Counted from the first letter of the stretch, positions 1 through 13,552 are shown. The stretch is DNA of 64,000 nt from Engraulis encrasicolus (GCF_034702125.1 NC_085876.1:20331512-20395511), one strand, 5' to 3'. Notes: generated by a model from the sequence alone, not told the origin. Translations and numbers: made by a program.

Positions 1-1735
<1,735 letters not shown>

Positions 1736-2877
1736 CCCAACATACACCTGCATGTCAGAGAGGCAGTGGTGAGCCAGAGAGGCAGTGGTGAGCCAGAGCA
1801 AACACTAGCCGCCAGCCAGCAGCCGCCACCCTCTCACCAGCCCGGGATTTATGGGAAAAAACACACGGCGAGCGAAAATGCAAAGAAGTTCCAGAAACCT
1901 GCCTGGCCGGGAAACAGCTAAAACAGCAAGCAGACGCAAGCACACCGACCGGAAAAGGTCCGAGAAATAATTTGAGCTCAGGCTCCCATACTACACAGCT
2001 AGTTCAGGAGTAAACCAGGTTAAACTAAAGAGGTAAATCATCTAATAGAAGAGCCTGGAGTCCTCATTTTCTTAATTATCGTGGAAAATGGCCAAACGCC
2101 TATATATACAGTATGGAACCCGATTCACTTCTTTTCACCTGCTCATAATATAAGAATTACAGAGTAGGGTAATCCTACACAGACATGATAACTAACAATA
2201 GTCATTAAAGCTGGCGACATGATAACTAACAATAGTCATTGGAGCTGGAGTGGGACTGTGGGACTTTGCATTTGTATTTGAAAGCACTTTGAGTCAACTT
2301 TATAGCTGTGATATTGTGCTATATGTAATAGATTTTGATTAATCGATTTTGGTTAATGCATATATTACACAACAGGCACTCCAGTCTAGCCTGGCTCTCA
2401 CGCAGACCCTTTGTGCATTTCCGCTCAAATTCGTGAGCTCGCACGAGGGTCTGGAAATCTTAGACGAGCCTGAACGGAATCAGAAATGTCACAGCCTGTC
2501 CAATCAGAATCGCGGGGCGGGATCGCGGGGCGGGGTATATACAAGACAGTGGTTGAAGTAGTACATGATTTTTAAAAAGCCATGTGAATTCTCCAATCAG
2601 GTTCGAGCTGTTTTGAACACACCCATGCCATTCCAGAGCTAAGCGACTGACAATGTTAACCATCGCGTGAGAACCACTTTAACTCTAGTCAGCCAGAAGA
2701 CACACACCTTTTGACGCTAGGGCTGGCGCTTTGGGACGAGTTTCAATGCAGTCTCTCAGAATGACTAGTCATTTAAGCAGCCATTTTCCCCGGCTAATTC
2801 ATTTCAGCACTGGTGCAAACATCGTCCACCTGGGGCCCCGGCCTGGAGCACAGCTCAAAGACATTACCCTGTAGTAC
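1736..2877. other. Intergenic stretch, no gene seen
   Basis: No exon-like frame was found. A short direct duplication of about 35 bp (catgataactaacaatagtc) lies at about 2184-2240. The stretch at 2385-2700 looks like a decayed dispersed repeat, but I could not define its ends. Confidence 0.5.
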
Positions 2878-3150
2878 AGTGTTTCTCAACCCTGGGGTCG
2901 GGACCCCATGTGGGGTCGCCTGGAATTCAAATGGAGTCGCCTGAAAGCTCTAGGTGTGAAAAAAAGAATACTGGTGATAAATATTACGTATGAACGTAAC
3001 ATAACTAGGCTATTCAATAGTCCACGATTTAGAAACACGATTTACAGTCTCAGACTCAAATGGATATCTATAGGATTAATAGCAAAAACGTGTATGGGAT
3101 CGCTAGAAATTTGGGATGTCAAAATGGGGTCCCGTACCAAAATAGGCTGT
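2878..3150 (+). mobile_element. hAT-like MITE fragment
   Basis: It starts with cagtgtttctcaaccctggg followed by the 'ggggtcgggaccccatgtgg' type of sequence, typical of a dispersed non-autonomous hAT family in fish and other vertebrates. A related mirror segment (ggatgtcaaaatggggtccc) lies near 3115. The right terminus and TSD could not be fixed, so it is probably decayed. Confidence 0.5.
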
Positions 3151-3258
3151 AGTATAACTAGAACTACCCCTAAGCTGCCAAAAGAAGACCAAAAGAAACA
3201 CCTGTAATGCAGGATGTGTGGAGCGGTTTGGCAGGAAAAGTGGGCAAACAGACAAAGC

Positions 3259-3363
<105 letters not shown>

Positions 3364-3628
3364 ATCAGACATGACAACGTACGTACCTGTGCCGTCATGT
3401 GATCGTATGGAAAATGGTAGTGGTGTGAAAGACATTTGCAAACTACCAAAGCAGGCATGAGTGCGTGACACGCACGCACACACGCACGCACGCACGCACA
3501 CACGCACACCACCCTCTGCTCACCACTCCACTGTGTGAATGCTAACAGCTGAGCGATCGTGGAGACACTACAATCCGCTACGTAAGCAAGCAAAGCTATC
3601 CCCTTCGCCTCTGCCATGATGATGTAAG

Positions 3629-4086
3629 CAGAGCCGGCTTTACCAATAAGTAGACTAAGGCAGTTGCCTAGGGCCCCACCAAATCTTCTCATTGTATTGT
3701 AGGGGGTCCCCAAGAAGTCGGACCCACCTTGGTACAGTAAATACCAGCGAAAGTGGTAACACTTTATTTTAGGGATACATCTATTAGCACTAATGCATAC
3801 AATGTTCCTGTATAAGTAACTTGTAAGGCATGTACAAAGCAAAATCAAATCAAAAAAGCAATTGATAGGCATGTATTCGCAAATATCTTGTTCATGCACA
3901 ATAAGGGATTTATTACCAATTTAACCTTAGTAAGGACCTAGTAGGCCTTAGTGTTTGCTTAGTACATGCCTTTACAAGCATTGACATTGTATGTATTAGT
4001 GCTAATAGATGTATCCCTAAAGTAATTCAAAAGGGCCCCACATCCATATTTTGCCCAGGGCCTCCAAATGGGTAGAACCTGCTCTG
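3629..4086. mobile_element. hAT-type MITE with 8-bp TSD, split by a nested MITE
   Basis: The termini cagagccgg and ctgctctg are flanked by a perfect 8-bp direct repeat, gatgtaag (3621-3628 and 4087-4094). An 8-bp TSD is the hAT signature. The body has the 'gcctagggcccc' motif shared with elements at 20487 and 45412. A second MITE (3755-4026) sits inside it. No transposase frame is present, so it is non-autonomous. Confidence 0.8.
3755..4026. mobile_element. Foldback MITE (ggtaacactttatttt family), nested
   Basis: The left terminus ggtaacactttattttaggg and the right inverted copy (attagtgctaatagatgtat followed by ccctaaagta) show a palindromic element. The right end lacks the terminal aataaagtgttacc found in the full copy at 5857-7454, so it is truncated or decayed there. 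Confidence 0.75.
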
Positions 4087-4168
4087 GATGTAAGCCCTGC
4101 TTTGCCAAGATCACTTTCCTGCTACTAACACAGCACACAGCAGGGTGTTGTCTCCTCTCCAATTCAGT

Positions 4169-4292
4169 GGTGCGTTTCTCGAAAACGTAGTTGTCAGCCT
4201 GTTAGCAACTTGGGTAGTTGCCAATGGAAAATTGCATTGCAAACGACAAAGTAGCTAATGTAGTTAGCAACTATGGCTTCGAGAAATGCACC
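4169..4292. mobile_element. Short palindromic MITE, copy 1
   Basis: Inverted ends ggtgcgtttctcgaaa and ttcgagaaatgcacc surround 'gttagcaacttgggtagttgcc'. Two relatives lie at 26866-26971 and 41409-41534. Confidence 0.7.
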
Positions 4293-5351
4293 CATGGACT
4301 TTCCTCTCTCTCCCAGAGGGATCATTTGTGCGCCCTTCACAGTAGTAGCCCAGGAATGGAATGCTACACAATGATGATCAATCACATAAAAAAAGATAAT
4401 GGCTAACCGTGTTGCAAACCGTGCTTTCGCAGGACACAATACACGCTCACTCCCCACAGGCCACTGGGGTTTGAAATAGTTACAATAAAAAGGAATACAC
4501 GGCCTGCAGTGCACAGCAGGTCCACTTTTTTCATTTTCCGGAACTGTGGTTGTTATGTGTGTGCGGGGGGTGGTTGCGATTCCAGCGAGATATATGTACG
4601 GTAGCTTGCAGATACATGTACAGTAATTGCGAAAAGGAAAAAAAAATGTTGCATGTTGTGTAGCGGTCCTCACTACAGGTCAGATAGATGCTTTGATCAG
4701 ACAAACATCCACAACTGGCGGTAGGTAGCATGCAGAGTAGCGTAGTGGGGGCAGTAATTTGGGAAGATAACTGGGAGTGGGGGGGGTACCAATTAAATGG
4801 TGCGCTTCATCATTGGAATGAAGACTCATACTCAGTGTTGCCAAATGGACGATGGTTATCAAATTTGTACCATAATTTTGTCCATTTTGTCCTCTGTACG
4901 ATAAAAAAACGTGATGTACGTAATTTATGTACATCATGTAATTTAAGAGTTGTCATTCAGTTCATTTAGATGCCTTGAAACGACATTTGAGTCTTGTACG
5001 ATAATTTCCTCCCAAAACGCCGCCAAAAACAACAATTTTGAGGTTTTGGTGCGACAAATTCACAGCATTTTCCATCTGCAGGGTTCCCACACTTTTTCAA
5101 AAATAATTTTCCAGGATATTTCCAGGACATTTCCAGGACTATTTTTGGATAATTCAGGACGGATATTTCATCCGTCGGACCCACAATTTGGACATACACA
5201 GCGACACACAATGCATTTTAGAGACAATGTGACTTTAAGGTTGTAATGAATGAGTACAGTGTGTTAGGGAAGAGGGTACGTCCAAAGACGTCATAAGAGC
5301 ATAGTATGGCATGGCCGCAAGGGGAGTCACTTTCTTCTTCTGCAGTTAGTA

Positions 5352-5645
5352 CTAACGGTAGGGACACATACACGCGAATTTGCGAACATTGCCATTCATT
5401 CCTATGAGAGAGGCGATGGCAAGCGACAGCAAGCGAACAGGAGCGAAGCGAAGCGAAATTATTAAAGAAAGTTTAATGTTATGCAAATGAGGAGCGAATT
5501 CGCCTGCCACGGCCCAATCAAATCAACAACATAACTGTTCCATTCCATTTGATTCGCCGCAACGACCTGATGACGGTTGAATTTCGCCTCTCTTCGCTTC
5601 GCCTTGCTTCGCCTCGCTTCGCCTCCTATGTGTCCCTACCGTTAG
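5352..5645. mobile_element. MITE with 19-bp perfect inverted ends
   Basis: ctaacggtagggacacata at the left is exactly mirrored by tatgtgtccctaccgttag at the right. Subterminal gcgaagcgaag repeats are present on both sides. No coding potential and no clear TSD. Confidence 0.8.
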
Positions 5646-5856
5646 GAGACTAGTGATAGGAGGGATTACATTTAACACTGACAACTGGATCTCCTCTCTT
5701 GACCAATTTTGCGAAGTTACAGAGTTCAGATTTTATCCATTATGGCGTTGCACCCACTGACCATGAGCACAGTGTCTTTAAGCAATGTCCTCGGACTACA
5801 CCTAACCCAATGCATTTTCCATTGAGTGATACTTCTTATCCAATGTACGTTATTTG

Positions 5857-7454
5857 GGTAACACTTTATTTTAGGGACACATCTATTAGCACTAATACAT
5901 AAAATATTAATGCATGTGTAAGTAACTTGTAAGGCATGTACTAAGCAAAATAAGACAGTTGTTAAGCATGTATTCACAAATGTCTTGTTCATGCACAATA
6001 AGGGATTTATTACCATTATAACCTTAGTAAGGACCTAGTAGACCTAGATTTCTTTTTATGTGTAAGCAGTAAGGGCCAGAATACAATGTGTATAAGCTCC
6101 TGGTACACTGTGTGAACAAACCCTGAACAGTGTGAAAACAGATGTGGAATAAGGGTCCCTATTCTAAAGTGATGCATTGCTCAGCCCAGATGGCTTAGGG
6201 CCCCTGCACTACCTAGGGCCCCCGCACTACCTAGGGCCCCCCCCACCGGGAAGCAAAGTGTAAGAACATTTCAGATTTTACATTAGTCTCAGTAGGTATG
6301 AAGATCTCACTTATTCTACTCATTATGTTAATGAGTAATTGGAAGCAATATATAGCAAGGATTGGACGTAAAGTTATCAATGACGGTGGGTGGTGAGATG
6401 TCATTTTTTCATACACCAATTAGTTTTAATTGTAAAAACCCTACAATAAATGCAGAATATAACGATGAGTAATAGTTTGGAAGCGAAACTAAGCTATTCC
6501 TTTCTGATAAATAAGTTAATGTTTGAGAAACTTAGCTACAAGAAGTGCAGTGCATGATGGGTACGCCCTTAGTCAGAAATGCAATGCATGGCCAATGCAG
6601 CAATGATAATATTTCTGTTGTTACGTACATGGCAAATTGTTTGGATAGCAACTAAATTTCACAAGTGAGGGGAGGAGCTAAGGACATAGGCTCAGAGCTG
6701 GGTAGGTTGTCTGTTGGCCTAGATTGCGTACCCATCATGCACTGCACTTCTTGAAGCTAATGTTCTCAAACATTCACTTAATTATCACAAAAGAGTAGTT
6801 TAGTTTTGCTTCAAAACTATTATTCTAATGTTCTGCATTTATTGTGGGGTTTTTTTTACAATTAAAACTCAGTGGTACATGAAAAAAAATTACATCTCAC
6901 CAACCCACCGCCATTGACAAGTGTACGTTCAATCCTTGCTATATATAGGCTCTTGTTACCTCCCTCTCATTGATATGAACAAGAGAAAACTAGATGACTC
7001 AGCTAAGTAAGTATTAATTATTTGATATACCCTTACACTTTGTAGATCGGGGGGGCTAGGTAGTGCAGGCCTGGGTGGTGTGGGGGCCCTAGGACTTTGG
7101 TAGTGCAGAGGCCCTGAGCCATCTGGGCTGACCAATGCATCACTTTAGAATAGGGACCCTTATTCTGCATCTATTTTCACACTGTTCAGGGTTTGTTCAC
7201 ACAGTGTGTCGGGAGCTTATACACATTGTATTCTGCCACTTACTACTTACTAATAAATAGAAATATAGGCTTACTGGTCCTTACTAAGGTTATATTAGTA
7301 ATAAAACCCTAATTGGGCATGAACAAGACATTTGTGAATACATGCTTAACAACTGTCTTATTTTGCTTAGTACATGCCTTACAAGTTACTTATACAGGCA
7401 TTAATATTGTATGTATTAGTGCTAATAGATGTGTCCCTAAAATAAAGTGTTACC
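5857..7454. mobile_element. 1.6-kb foldback element with 8-bp TSD
   Basis: The ends ggtaacactttattttaggg and its mirror (aataaagtgttacc) are flanked by a perfect 8-bp repeat, gttatttg (5849-5856 and 7455-7462), so it is hAT-like by TSD length. The two arms of roughly 700 bp are inverted copies: 6061-6140 mirrors about 7165-7240, the gggccc block near 6190 mirrors that near 7085, and 6480-6560 mirrors 6725-6830. The unpaired centre is about 6560-6725. No transposase frame is present. Confidence 0.85.
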
Positions 7455-8732
7455 GTTATTTGCTTACTACTGGCAAAATGCAAAGCCACTACCGCCAGGG
7501 CTGGAGTGTGGAACAGGTCATAGGACATAGTGAATTTGTGTCAGCTGTAATTAAGGCTGAATGACAGCTGTAATTTAACCACAAACTGAACATTGACGAC
7601 AGGACATCCTATTTTGACCGGGCCGGAACTAGCAGCAGCTTCTCGCATCCACAATGCAATTCAAATTGCGGAGTTTCCAGTGTCACAATTTTTATCGATC
7701 ATGGCCTTGCATCCACTGCGCATTGGTGTCCCCGGGCTACGCCCCCGTACTACACCGTGGCCAATGCAATTTCCTGCGAATAAGCGTTCTTATCCATTCT
7801 ATGTCCTTTGTCCAAAGGTATTGACCTGGGTTGCGGTTGAAGATCACCAGCTGTCCCGCTAGTAGGAATCTGCTGGAGCTTGGCGACCACACCCCTATGT
7901 CAAATTTCGCAAGCCCAGCACGTGCAGCCTCTGTTCAATTGAAATGCTTTCTGATCCACAAAACGTTTATTAGTAATATTAGTAATAATAGTCTCTCTCT
8001 TATCGCAAAAAATAGTGTAGGCTACTTGGATTTAAATGCATTCTCCACAAGACTTGACTTTGACTTTTTTGCTCACCAACCATTGTGGTCAGTGGTTTCT
8101 GTGTTTCTGCAAGCCAGTTTTGTTGCCAGTTTCTTTTTCTCTGGAATATTCTTGCATACAAACAATTGATGCGACTACTGTGATTTGTCACACCAAAGAT
8201 CAAACTAGCTTTCAAAGTGGCTAGTGAGACTGAAAGCTCTGATCTCCAAAAAAGATAGCAGTACAATTTTTTGTAAGGAAGTGCTAGCACTGCCTATTTG
8301 TAGGCCTATTATGACCGTAAGGTTTTCGAGAGATATATAACGCCATGATATCAGCTAGCGACTTTTCAGCAAGCCAACTAGCGACTTCTAGCGACTTTTG
8401 GCAACACTGAGTCAAAGAATATGACTGTATAAGTGCAATCAAAGATGGCAACCTGACCAAACTGTGTGTGTGTGTGTGTGTGGACAATAATGTATTCAAT
8501 ACACCTAGGTGGATATAAATTGAATCGTCATGTCTAGACTCGGAGAAGAGTAAAAATTATACCACAAACAAAATCGGGAAAAAGTTGAAGGAAAAAAAAT
8601 CCAGGTCAAATATTTTTTTCCAGGACATTTGGTGAATTTCCAGGACTTTCAAGGACTTGAAAACACATCTCTAAATTTCCATGTTTTCCAGGTTTTCCAG
8701 GACGTGTGGGAACCCTGCATCTGGCAACACTG

Positions 8733-9780
8733 ATGCTGCAGTTCTTCTGACAAGCATTCCTCGTGTTTGTCTGCCAGCGATGAGGGTGGGGGAGTGAAAC
8801 AAGGGGGGGGGGGGCAGAGGATTTTTTTCTGCTAGTTTAGTTTCCTCTCCAGTGACTCCCAGTGGAAATAACCTACATACATGAAACTGACAACGCTCTC
8901 ATTATCTCCCCCCCTCGCCCTCTCATGCTTGCTTGCTCACACAAACACACAAACACACGCACACACACACACGTATCTCTCTCCCCAAGTTTATGCGCAA
9001 ACGCGCACTTGCATACAAGCACACACACCAACACCACAAACATTCATGAATCCCTCTCCGTAAACATGCACACACGCTATGTGCACGCATGAACATTCGC
9101 ATGTGCACACCCATGCATACACACACTACTAATGATTGAATTTCTCTCCTCATAACTGTGTGTGCACAGACACTCACTCACTCGCACTCACTCATCTCTT
9201 TTGCACACATATGCGCGTACACAAGCAGGCCGTACACACACACAGCTGGATGCTGTTTTTAGGATTCCTCAGCTCAGCAACAAAGTTTTACGACAAATCA
9301 GTAAGCTATTCAACGCAACTCTGCACAACTTTCACCTTCACAACTTAACTTTGCTGGCCCTTAAAATGCCACCTGGGTGATTAATTGGACAATTTTCAGT
9401 GATTATGCAAAAGCGTAACCCATCTTTTACCTTTGCTTTATGCTCTGTTTGTGCTTTGTGTGGGGTTTCTTCCCCCCCTCAACAGTGAAAAAAACCCAGA
9501 AAGAAAATAAACAATAAAACTGCATTTTTTTACATTAATACTTTTTTTGCTTTGTGGATTACCCCTCGGGGAGACTTCCTGCTGACTGTGAAAAAGCCAA
9601 CGCTACTGAATACTCTGAGTGAGGCTCAGTACTGTACTGTACTTACAAGCCGGTGGTAATTAACTGTTTTCCAGTAAACAACTACAAACACAATCTGCCA
9701 CTAAAAGTGATGGTGCACAGGGCAACTTTTTCTAAAAAGTTTTTTTTTTTGGTCTTTTTGACGTTATTTGTATGATAGTA
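8733..9780. other. Intergenic, CA-rich degenerate repeat, no gene seen
   Basis: It contains a poly-G run near 8803, interrupted ACAC and ACGC repeats (about 8938-9240), and A/T-rich unique DNA. No splice-bordered coding segment was seen on either strand. Confidence 0.6.
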
Positions 9781-9784
9781 GTAC

Positions 9785-9925
9785 AGTGAAGATGGTGACA
9801 GGAAGTGAGTGGGGAGAAAGAGACGGGGAAGGACCGGCAAAGGACCCCGGACGGGGAATATCGAAACTGGTTCGGCCGCACAGTGGACGAGTGCCGCTAG
9901 GCCACGGTAGGGCCACAGGGCAACT
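9785..9925 (-). repeat. tRNA-derived SINE fragment (minus)
   Basis: The reverse complement reads like the SINE head at 42277: 'ggccctaccgtggcctagcgg', then a degenerate box B around 'ggtttcgatattcccc', then the linker 'ggtcctttgccggtccttcc' and 'cacttcctgtcaccatcttc'. It is a retroposed copy, not a functional tRNA. Confidence 0.65.
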
Positions 9926-10785
9926 TTTTTGCAGCGATGACATTGCTTGGAAACCACGTAATTGGCTCTTCATATTATTACTTTTTTTATTTTTTGTGCA
10001 ATGTGGAAAGTTGCCACCTGATTTCATTTCACCTGATAAAGACCATTTTATTGCCTAATGTCGATGATAAAATGCCCAATTAAAATCTTTTTTAGTTAAG
10101 TTTCTCAGCACCATTTCTCCCGTGGTTCGCTAATGTGCAAGTAACTTGGCATCCGAGGTTAGAGCCTTTGTAAAAGCTCAGCATTTGGAAGGAGGCTTTT
10201 TAGGACAAAATTATCCGTATTATTATTACAAGTACAAACGAGAGTGTGTTGGTACAACTCTGTTGCATGAGAGAGGGTGGTGTATTCGCCCGGTAAGATT
10301 CACAAGCATGCAGATATTTAGCTCAGTGAAACATACCTCACTGCATTCACTGTATGCTCATGTTATGGATACCAGACAGCAGAGTCTGGCAGTAGAACGT
10401 TAGTAAATCTCCCTCTTGCAGCCTCATACAGTATCGGTAGCACTGAGCTATTGGTATGGACCTTTTTCTCAGTGGCATCATAATGTGCCTACCATACAGA
10501 ACTGGTCGGCCGAGTAAGGTATCAGATCGGGTCGGGTTAGACGAGGTGATGAGGTGCTGCGTTGCAGTGTAGGGCAACATGCGCACGTGTATGCAGGAAC
10601 GTCCATGTTGTGCGCAGTGGATGGTCTTGTAGAACAGTCTCGGACTAGGGGGGAGAAGCTTTAGCTAAAAACGTCTTTAAATGGTGAATTTTGATCATAC
10701 TGTAGCGACCAAGGGACAGTGAAAATGAGAACTTCCAACCGACTTTGTTACACTATGATTTAGCCGTCATGTCTGCACTACTCAC

Positions 10786-10944
10786 CTCTGGTGGCACGGG
10801 TTCCAGCCCGGCGCAGTTCTCTATGCACTTGTCATAGACCAGTCGCAGCTTGCGGAAGAGCACGGACAACATGCGCAGATGCTCCTGAAGCTTGCCCAGA
10901 CGGTCTTGGTGAGTGGTGGGTTGGTATGTCACCCCATTGGGCAG
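10786..10944 (-). CDS. med30: med30 coding exon 2
   Basis: It encodes residues 58-110. The acceptor is TATAG|CTGCCC and the donor is CCAGAG|GTGAGT. It contains the conserved SVLFRKLRLVYDKC helix. Confidence 0.95.
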
Positions 10945-13488
10945 CTATAGGAAGAGAAGAGAGAGAGAGAAAAAAAAGGATGTGACCATTGAAATGTGTT
11001 TCTACCTGAAGTCAGCATAAACTGACGTACAGGACATAATGGAGTTAACACAGTGTTAGGCCTAATGAAGAGACATGCCTGTGATGCAACCACTTGTGAA
11101 GAATTATCATTTTTTTTCTTGATCATGGACGAAATCTTGCACTGGAGATTAACAAATGTATATTGGATGACTGTATATGGGGCAATGTATAATATTTTTA
11201 GCAGTTTCTTTTCCAAAATTCATGCTGCCCATTCACAAATGTTAGCTTGTTGAAAAATACAAGAATGCCACCACCATCAAATTTTAAGTATTCATTATGA
11301 CTGGGAAAATTGCACTTTTCATATTATAAAAGGTGGATCTTCTCCATATCTGCCATTTTACATTTCCAGAAATAGACATTTTTAGCTGCAAAACTTACTG
11401 TACTTTGGTCAGAGTTAGTTAGTAAATATTAGGCAATAGGCAGCATAGTTTCAATGAGTAGCATAGTTGCAATACTTATTCCAACACTAGGGCTGGGTAA
11501 AATAATCGATTCAATCGATAATCGATCGATATCATTTAAAATTCACATTATCGATTCACAGGGCACAAAATCGATGTTTTTGCTCTTTTTCTTTTTGTTC
11601 TTTTTGTGTCATTTAGGTCTATGGAAAATACCCAGTAGGTATTAGTCAATTAGGCCTAGGCCTACTTATTACAAATTAGCAATCTGTTAACACTGTCAAG
11701 CCACAGCCCTTTGACATTTTTATATAAAAATAGGCAACAGCATCTTTTGGGGGAAATCCTTGCAACAAAAAGGGAACGGATTGAATCGATTCGGAGTGAA
11801 TCGAATTGAATCAAATCGAATCGTGATTAATCGATTCAAAACCCTCAGAATCGAAATCGAATCGATACAGGAACATAGCTGCAATACCCAGCCCTACTCC
11901 AACACCATCCTACTCCGTGCACCTTTATCACGCTGTCTGTCTTGGTTTGCAATGAAAAAAACAAGCCTGCATTACACTTTCATGTTTTATACAGTGCAAT
12001 ACAACAGGTGCCTTTCTAAACTTTGCAGAAACGCAAGTGTGCTCTTGATCATACGTGTCAACTTTGAGCTAATAAAAATGTAGAAAAGTACCCAATTTTA
12101 AGCAAAAAACAATCAAATCAAAAGGCCAAATCCTGACAGTCAACGGGACAACAGTGACAGCGTAAGAAAATGAAAATGTGAGATTCTCGTTGTTGTTTTG
12201 TCGCTCAAGTTGTCTGGGGCTGATGCAAACTTTGTGCTTGTGTAGGTTGAACATGAGTCACTGTTCAGAGGCTTCTGTTTACCATATGAACAACGTTGTT
12301 TGTATGAACTGACGGTTTTTGCTGGGTCAAGAGTGGGGCGCACATACGCTCACTGAGCTCGAGGAGAACGGCGGGAAATAAGTCAGAGATTGAAGTGTGG
12401 AAGAGTGAAAATAGGGAGGGTTGACAGGTATGCTCTTGATTCAACAGAGTTATTTGCAATCTTCCTTGCATTAGAATGGATTGCAGAGATAAAAAACAGG
12501 TGTAATGTTACTTGCTCTCATTCTTTGTCAGCATTGACCAGTATTCTGCACGGCAAGTCAGTGTGTAGACCTGACTTACTCTATGATGTCCTTCAAAGCC
12601 TTTCCAGAGCCTTTTAATTTTCTATGGGTTCCATCTCATTCAAGAATAGGTTGCAGACCAGCTGGCTAAGGATGCTTTAAGTTTTCAGGATCAGTTGAAC
12701 ATTCCACTCAGTAAAGCTGAGGTCAAGCACATTATAGTCACTAAAATGTTAGGATTATGGCATGGCAGGGGCAGTGGGACAGGGAGAGTAAGGGTAGCTC
12801 CCTTCGCACTGTACAAAAACAGGTTCCCACTAGCGGACAGTGTAGTGGAGTTGCAGAGAAGTGCAGGTAATTACAAGGCTAAGGATAGATAGGGCACACT
12901 AGGCTGAACCACAATCTCTATATCATTGGCAAGCATGCCACTGGTCATTGTGTCAACTACAGGGAAAGGGGGACTGTTAGGGCCTCCGCACATTGGCTCC
13001 GACAGCACTGCGGAGCACTTCCACTTCCGACACAATTCCGACCCCCAAACCCAATTTCACACAAACATAGCATTAATAGTCAATGGGCGGCGCCGACCAA
13101 ATAGAACTTGTCTCTAATCGCTATCCGACATCCGCAAATGTGCGTAGACATCGGCACCAGTGTGCGGGGTTCTATTGAAAACAATGTAATCGAACTTTTG
13201 CGGAGCAGTGCTCAGCACTTTGTTGGACCATGTTTTATTCGTTTGTCAAGCATACAGCAGAGAAAGAGATCTCTTGATGTGTGCAGTGCACGGCTGGATG
13301 ATCTCAGCTCACATCACCTGCATGTTCCTCAGCAGCTGGAAGATCTCCATGGTCCTCAAGACGATGTCCTGCACCGTCTCCTGCCCGATGCGACACAGGG
13401 ATGCCGTGTTGACATCTCGAGCGGCCTGCGCCTGTTGCCCGGGGAACTGGGAAGTCATGCCGCCGGTGGCGAGAGGAGGCGTCGTCAT
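10786..13488 (-). CDS. med30: Mediator complex subunit 30 (first two coding exons)
   Basis: Med30 is a metazoan-specific subunit of Mediator, the nuclear coactivator that links transcription factors to RNA polymerase II. Exon 1 (13318-13488, 57 codons) starts with MTTPPLATGGM and holds the strongly conserved NTASLCRIGQETVQDIV and RTMEIFQLLRNMQ stretches. Exon 2 (10786-10944, 53 codons) continues with LPNGVTYQPTHQDRLGKLQ and ends KCIENCAGLEPVPPE. Both match vertebrate Med30 almost residue for residue from memory of the family. The intron (10945-13317) has a GT donor and AG acceptor in phase 0. The C-terminal exons (the EQLIPYVEEDG region and the terminal helix) were not found to the left, so they probably lie outside the window. 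The start at 13488 is preferred over the in-frame GTG two codons upstream because it aligns with the family N-terminus. Confidence 0.95.
11175..11930 (+). mobile_element. TTAA-family MITE copy, interrupted
   Basis: It matches the MITE at 19150-19516: 'atatttttag', 'attcatgctgcccattcac', 'tattcatgactgg'-like words, then 'ggcaataggcagcatag'. The match breaks at the insertion at 11488-11897 and resumes weakly as 'ccatcctactccgtgcacctttat'. The left end is degraded. It lies in med30 intron 1. Confidence 0.6.
11488..11897. mobile_element. ATCGAT-rich MITE nested in a TTAA MITE
   Basis: The ends tagggctgggtaaaataatc and tacccagccctac are inverted, and the interior is full of ATCGAT/GAATCGA words. 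The octamer tccaacac occurs on both sides (11480-11487 and 11898-11905), suggesting an 8-bp TSD. Confidence 0.7.
12435..12810 (+). pseudogene. LINE remnant: RNase H domain
   Basis: A frame at 12420-12616 reads STELFAIFLALEWIAE, then SLSALTSILHGK and RPDLLYDVLQSLSRAF, the usual RNase H pattern of non-LTR retrotransposons. After a stop, the downstream piece (12690-12760) reads NIPLSKAEVKHII, also typical of the same ORF2 C-terminal region. The linking part is lost and stops interrupt the frame, so it is an inactive fragment inside med30 intron 1. Confidence 0.7.
13318..13488 (-). CDS. med30: med30 coding exon 1
   Basis: It encodes residues 1-57, ending in LLRNMQ at a CAG|GTGATG donor. The 5' UTR just upstream carries a CA/GT microsatellite (13553-13616) and a short upstream ORF. 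Confidence 0.95.
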
Positions 13489-13535
13489 GGACACGGCGAA
13501 ACTGGATGGCGACTGGCGGATGCAAGCTGTTGCAT
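13485..13535 (-). other. Upstream ORF overlapping the med30 start (ATGA)
   Basis: On the med30 strand an ATG at 13535 opens a 16-codon frame whose TGA stop (13487-13485) overlaps the med30 ATG (13488-13486) in the sequence ATGA. Whether it is in the mRNA depends on the transcription start, which I cannot see. Confidence 0.45.
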
Positions 13536-13552
13536 GCCTGATGCGGAAGAAT

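Larger units (their letters stand above)
5079..8717. mobile_element. Element with cagggttcccacac inverted ends
   Basis: The left end cagggttcccacactttt with repeated 'ttccaggac' words is mirrored on the right by ttccaggacgtgtgggaaccctg. The same catctg hexamer flanks both ends. Most of the interior is other inserted elements and decayed sequence. Segments at about 5700-5850 and 7665-7805 resemble each other in direct orientation. Confidence 0.55.
4833..8732. mobile_element. Composite of nested DNA transposons
   Basis: The outer ends cagtgttgccaaatgg (left) and catctggcaacactg (right) match the termini of the intact small hAT MITE at 61219-61436. Close inside the right end lies another element bounded by cagggttcccacac (5079) and its inverted copy (8717), flanked by a 6-bp direct repeat, catctg. 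That element in turn contains MITEs at 5352-5645 and 5857-7454. No clear TSD was found for the outer element. No transposase-like protein was recognised. Confidence 0.55.
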
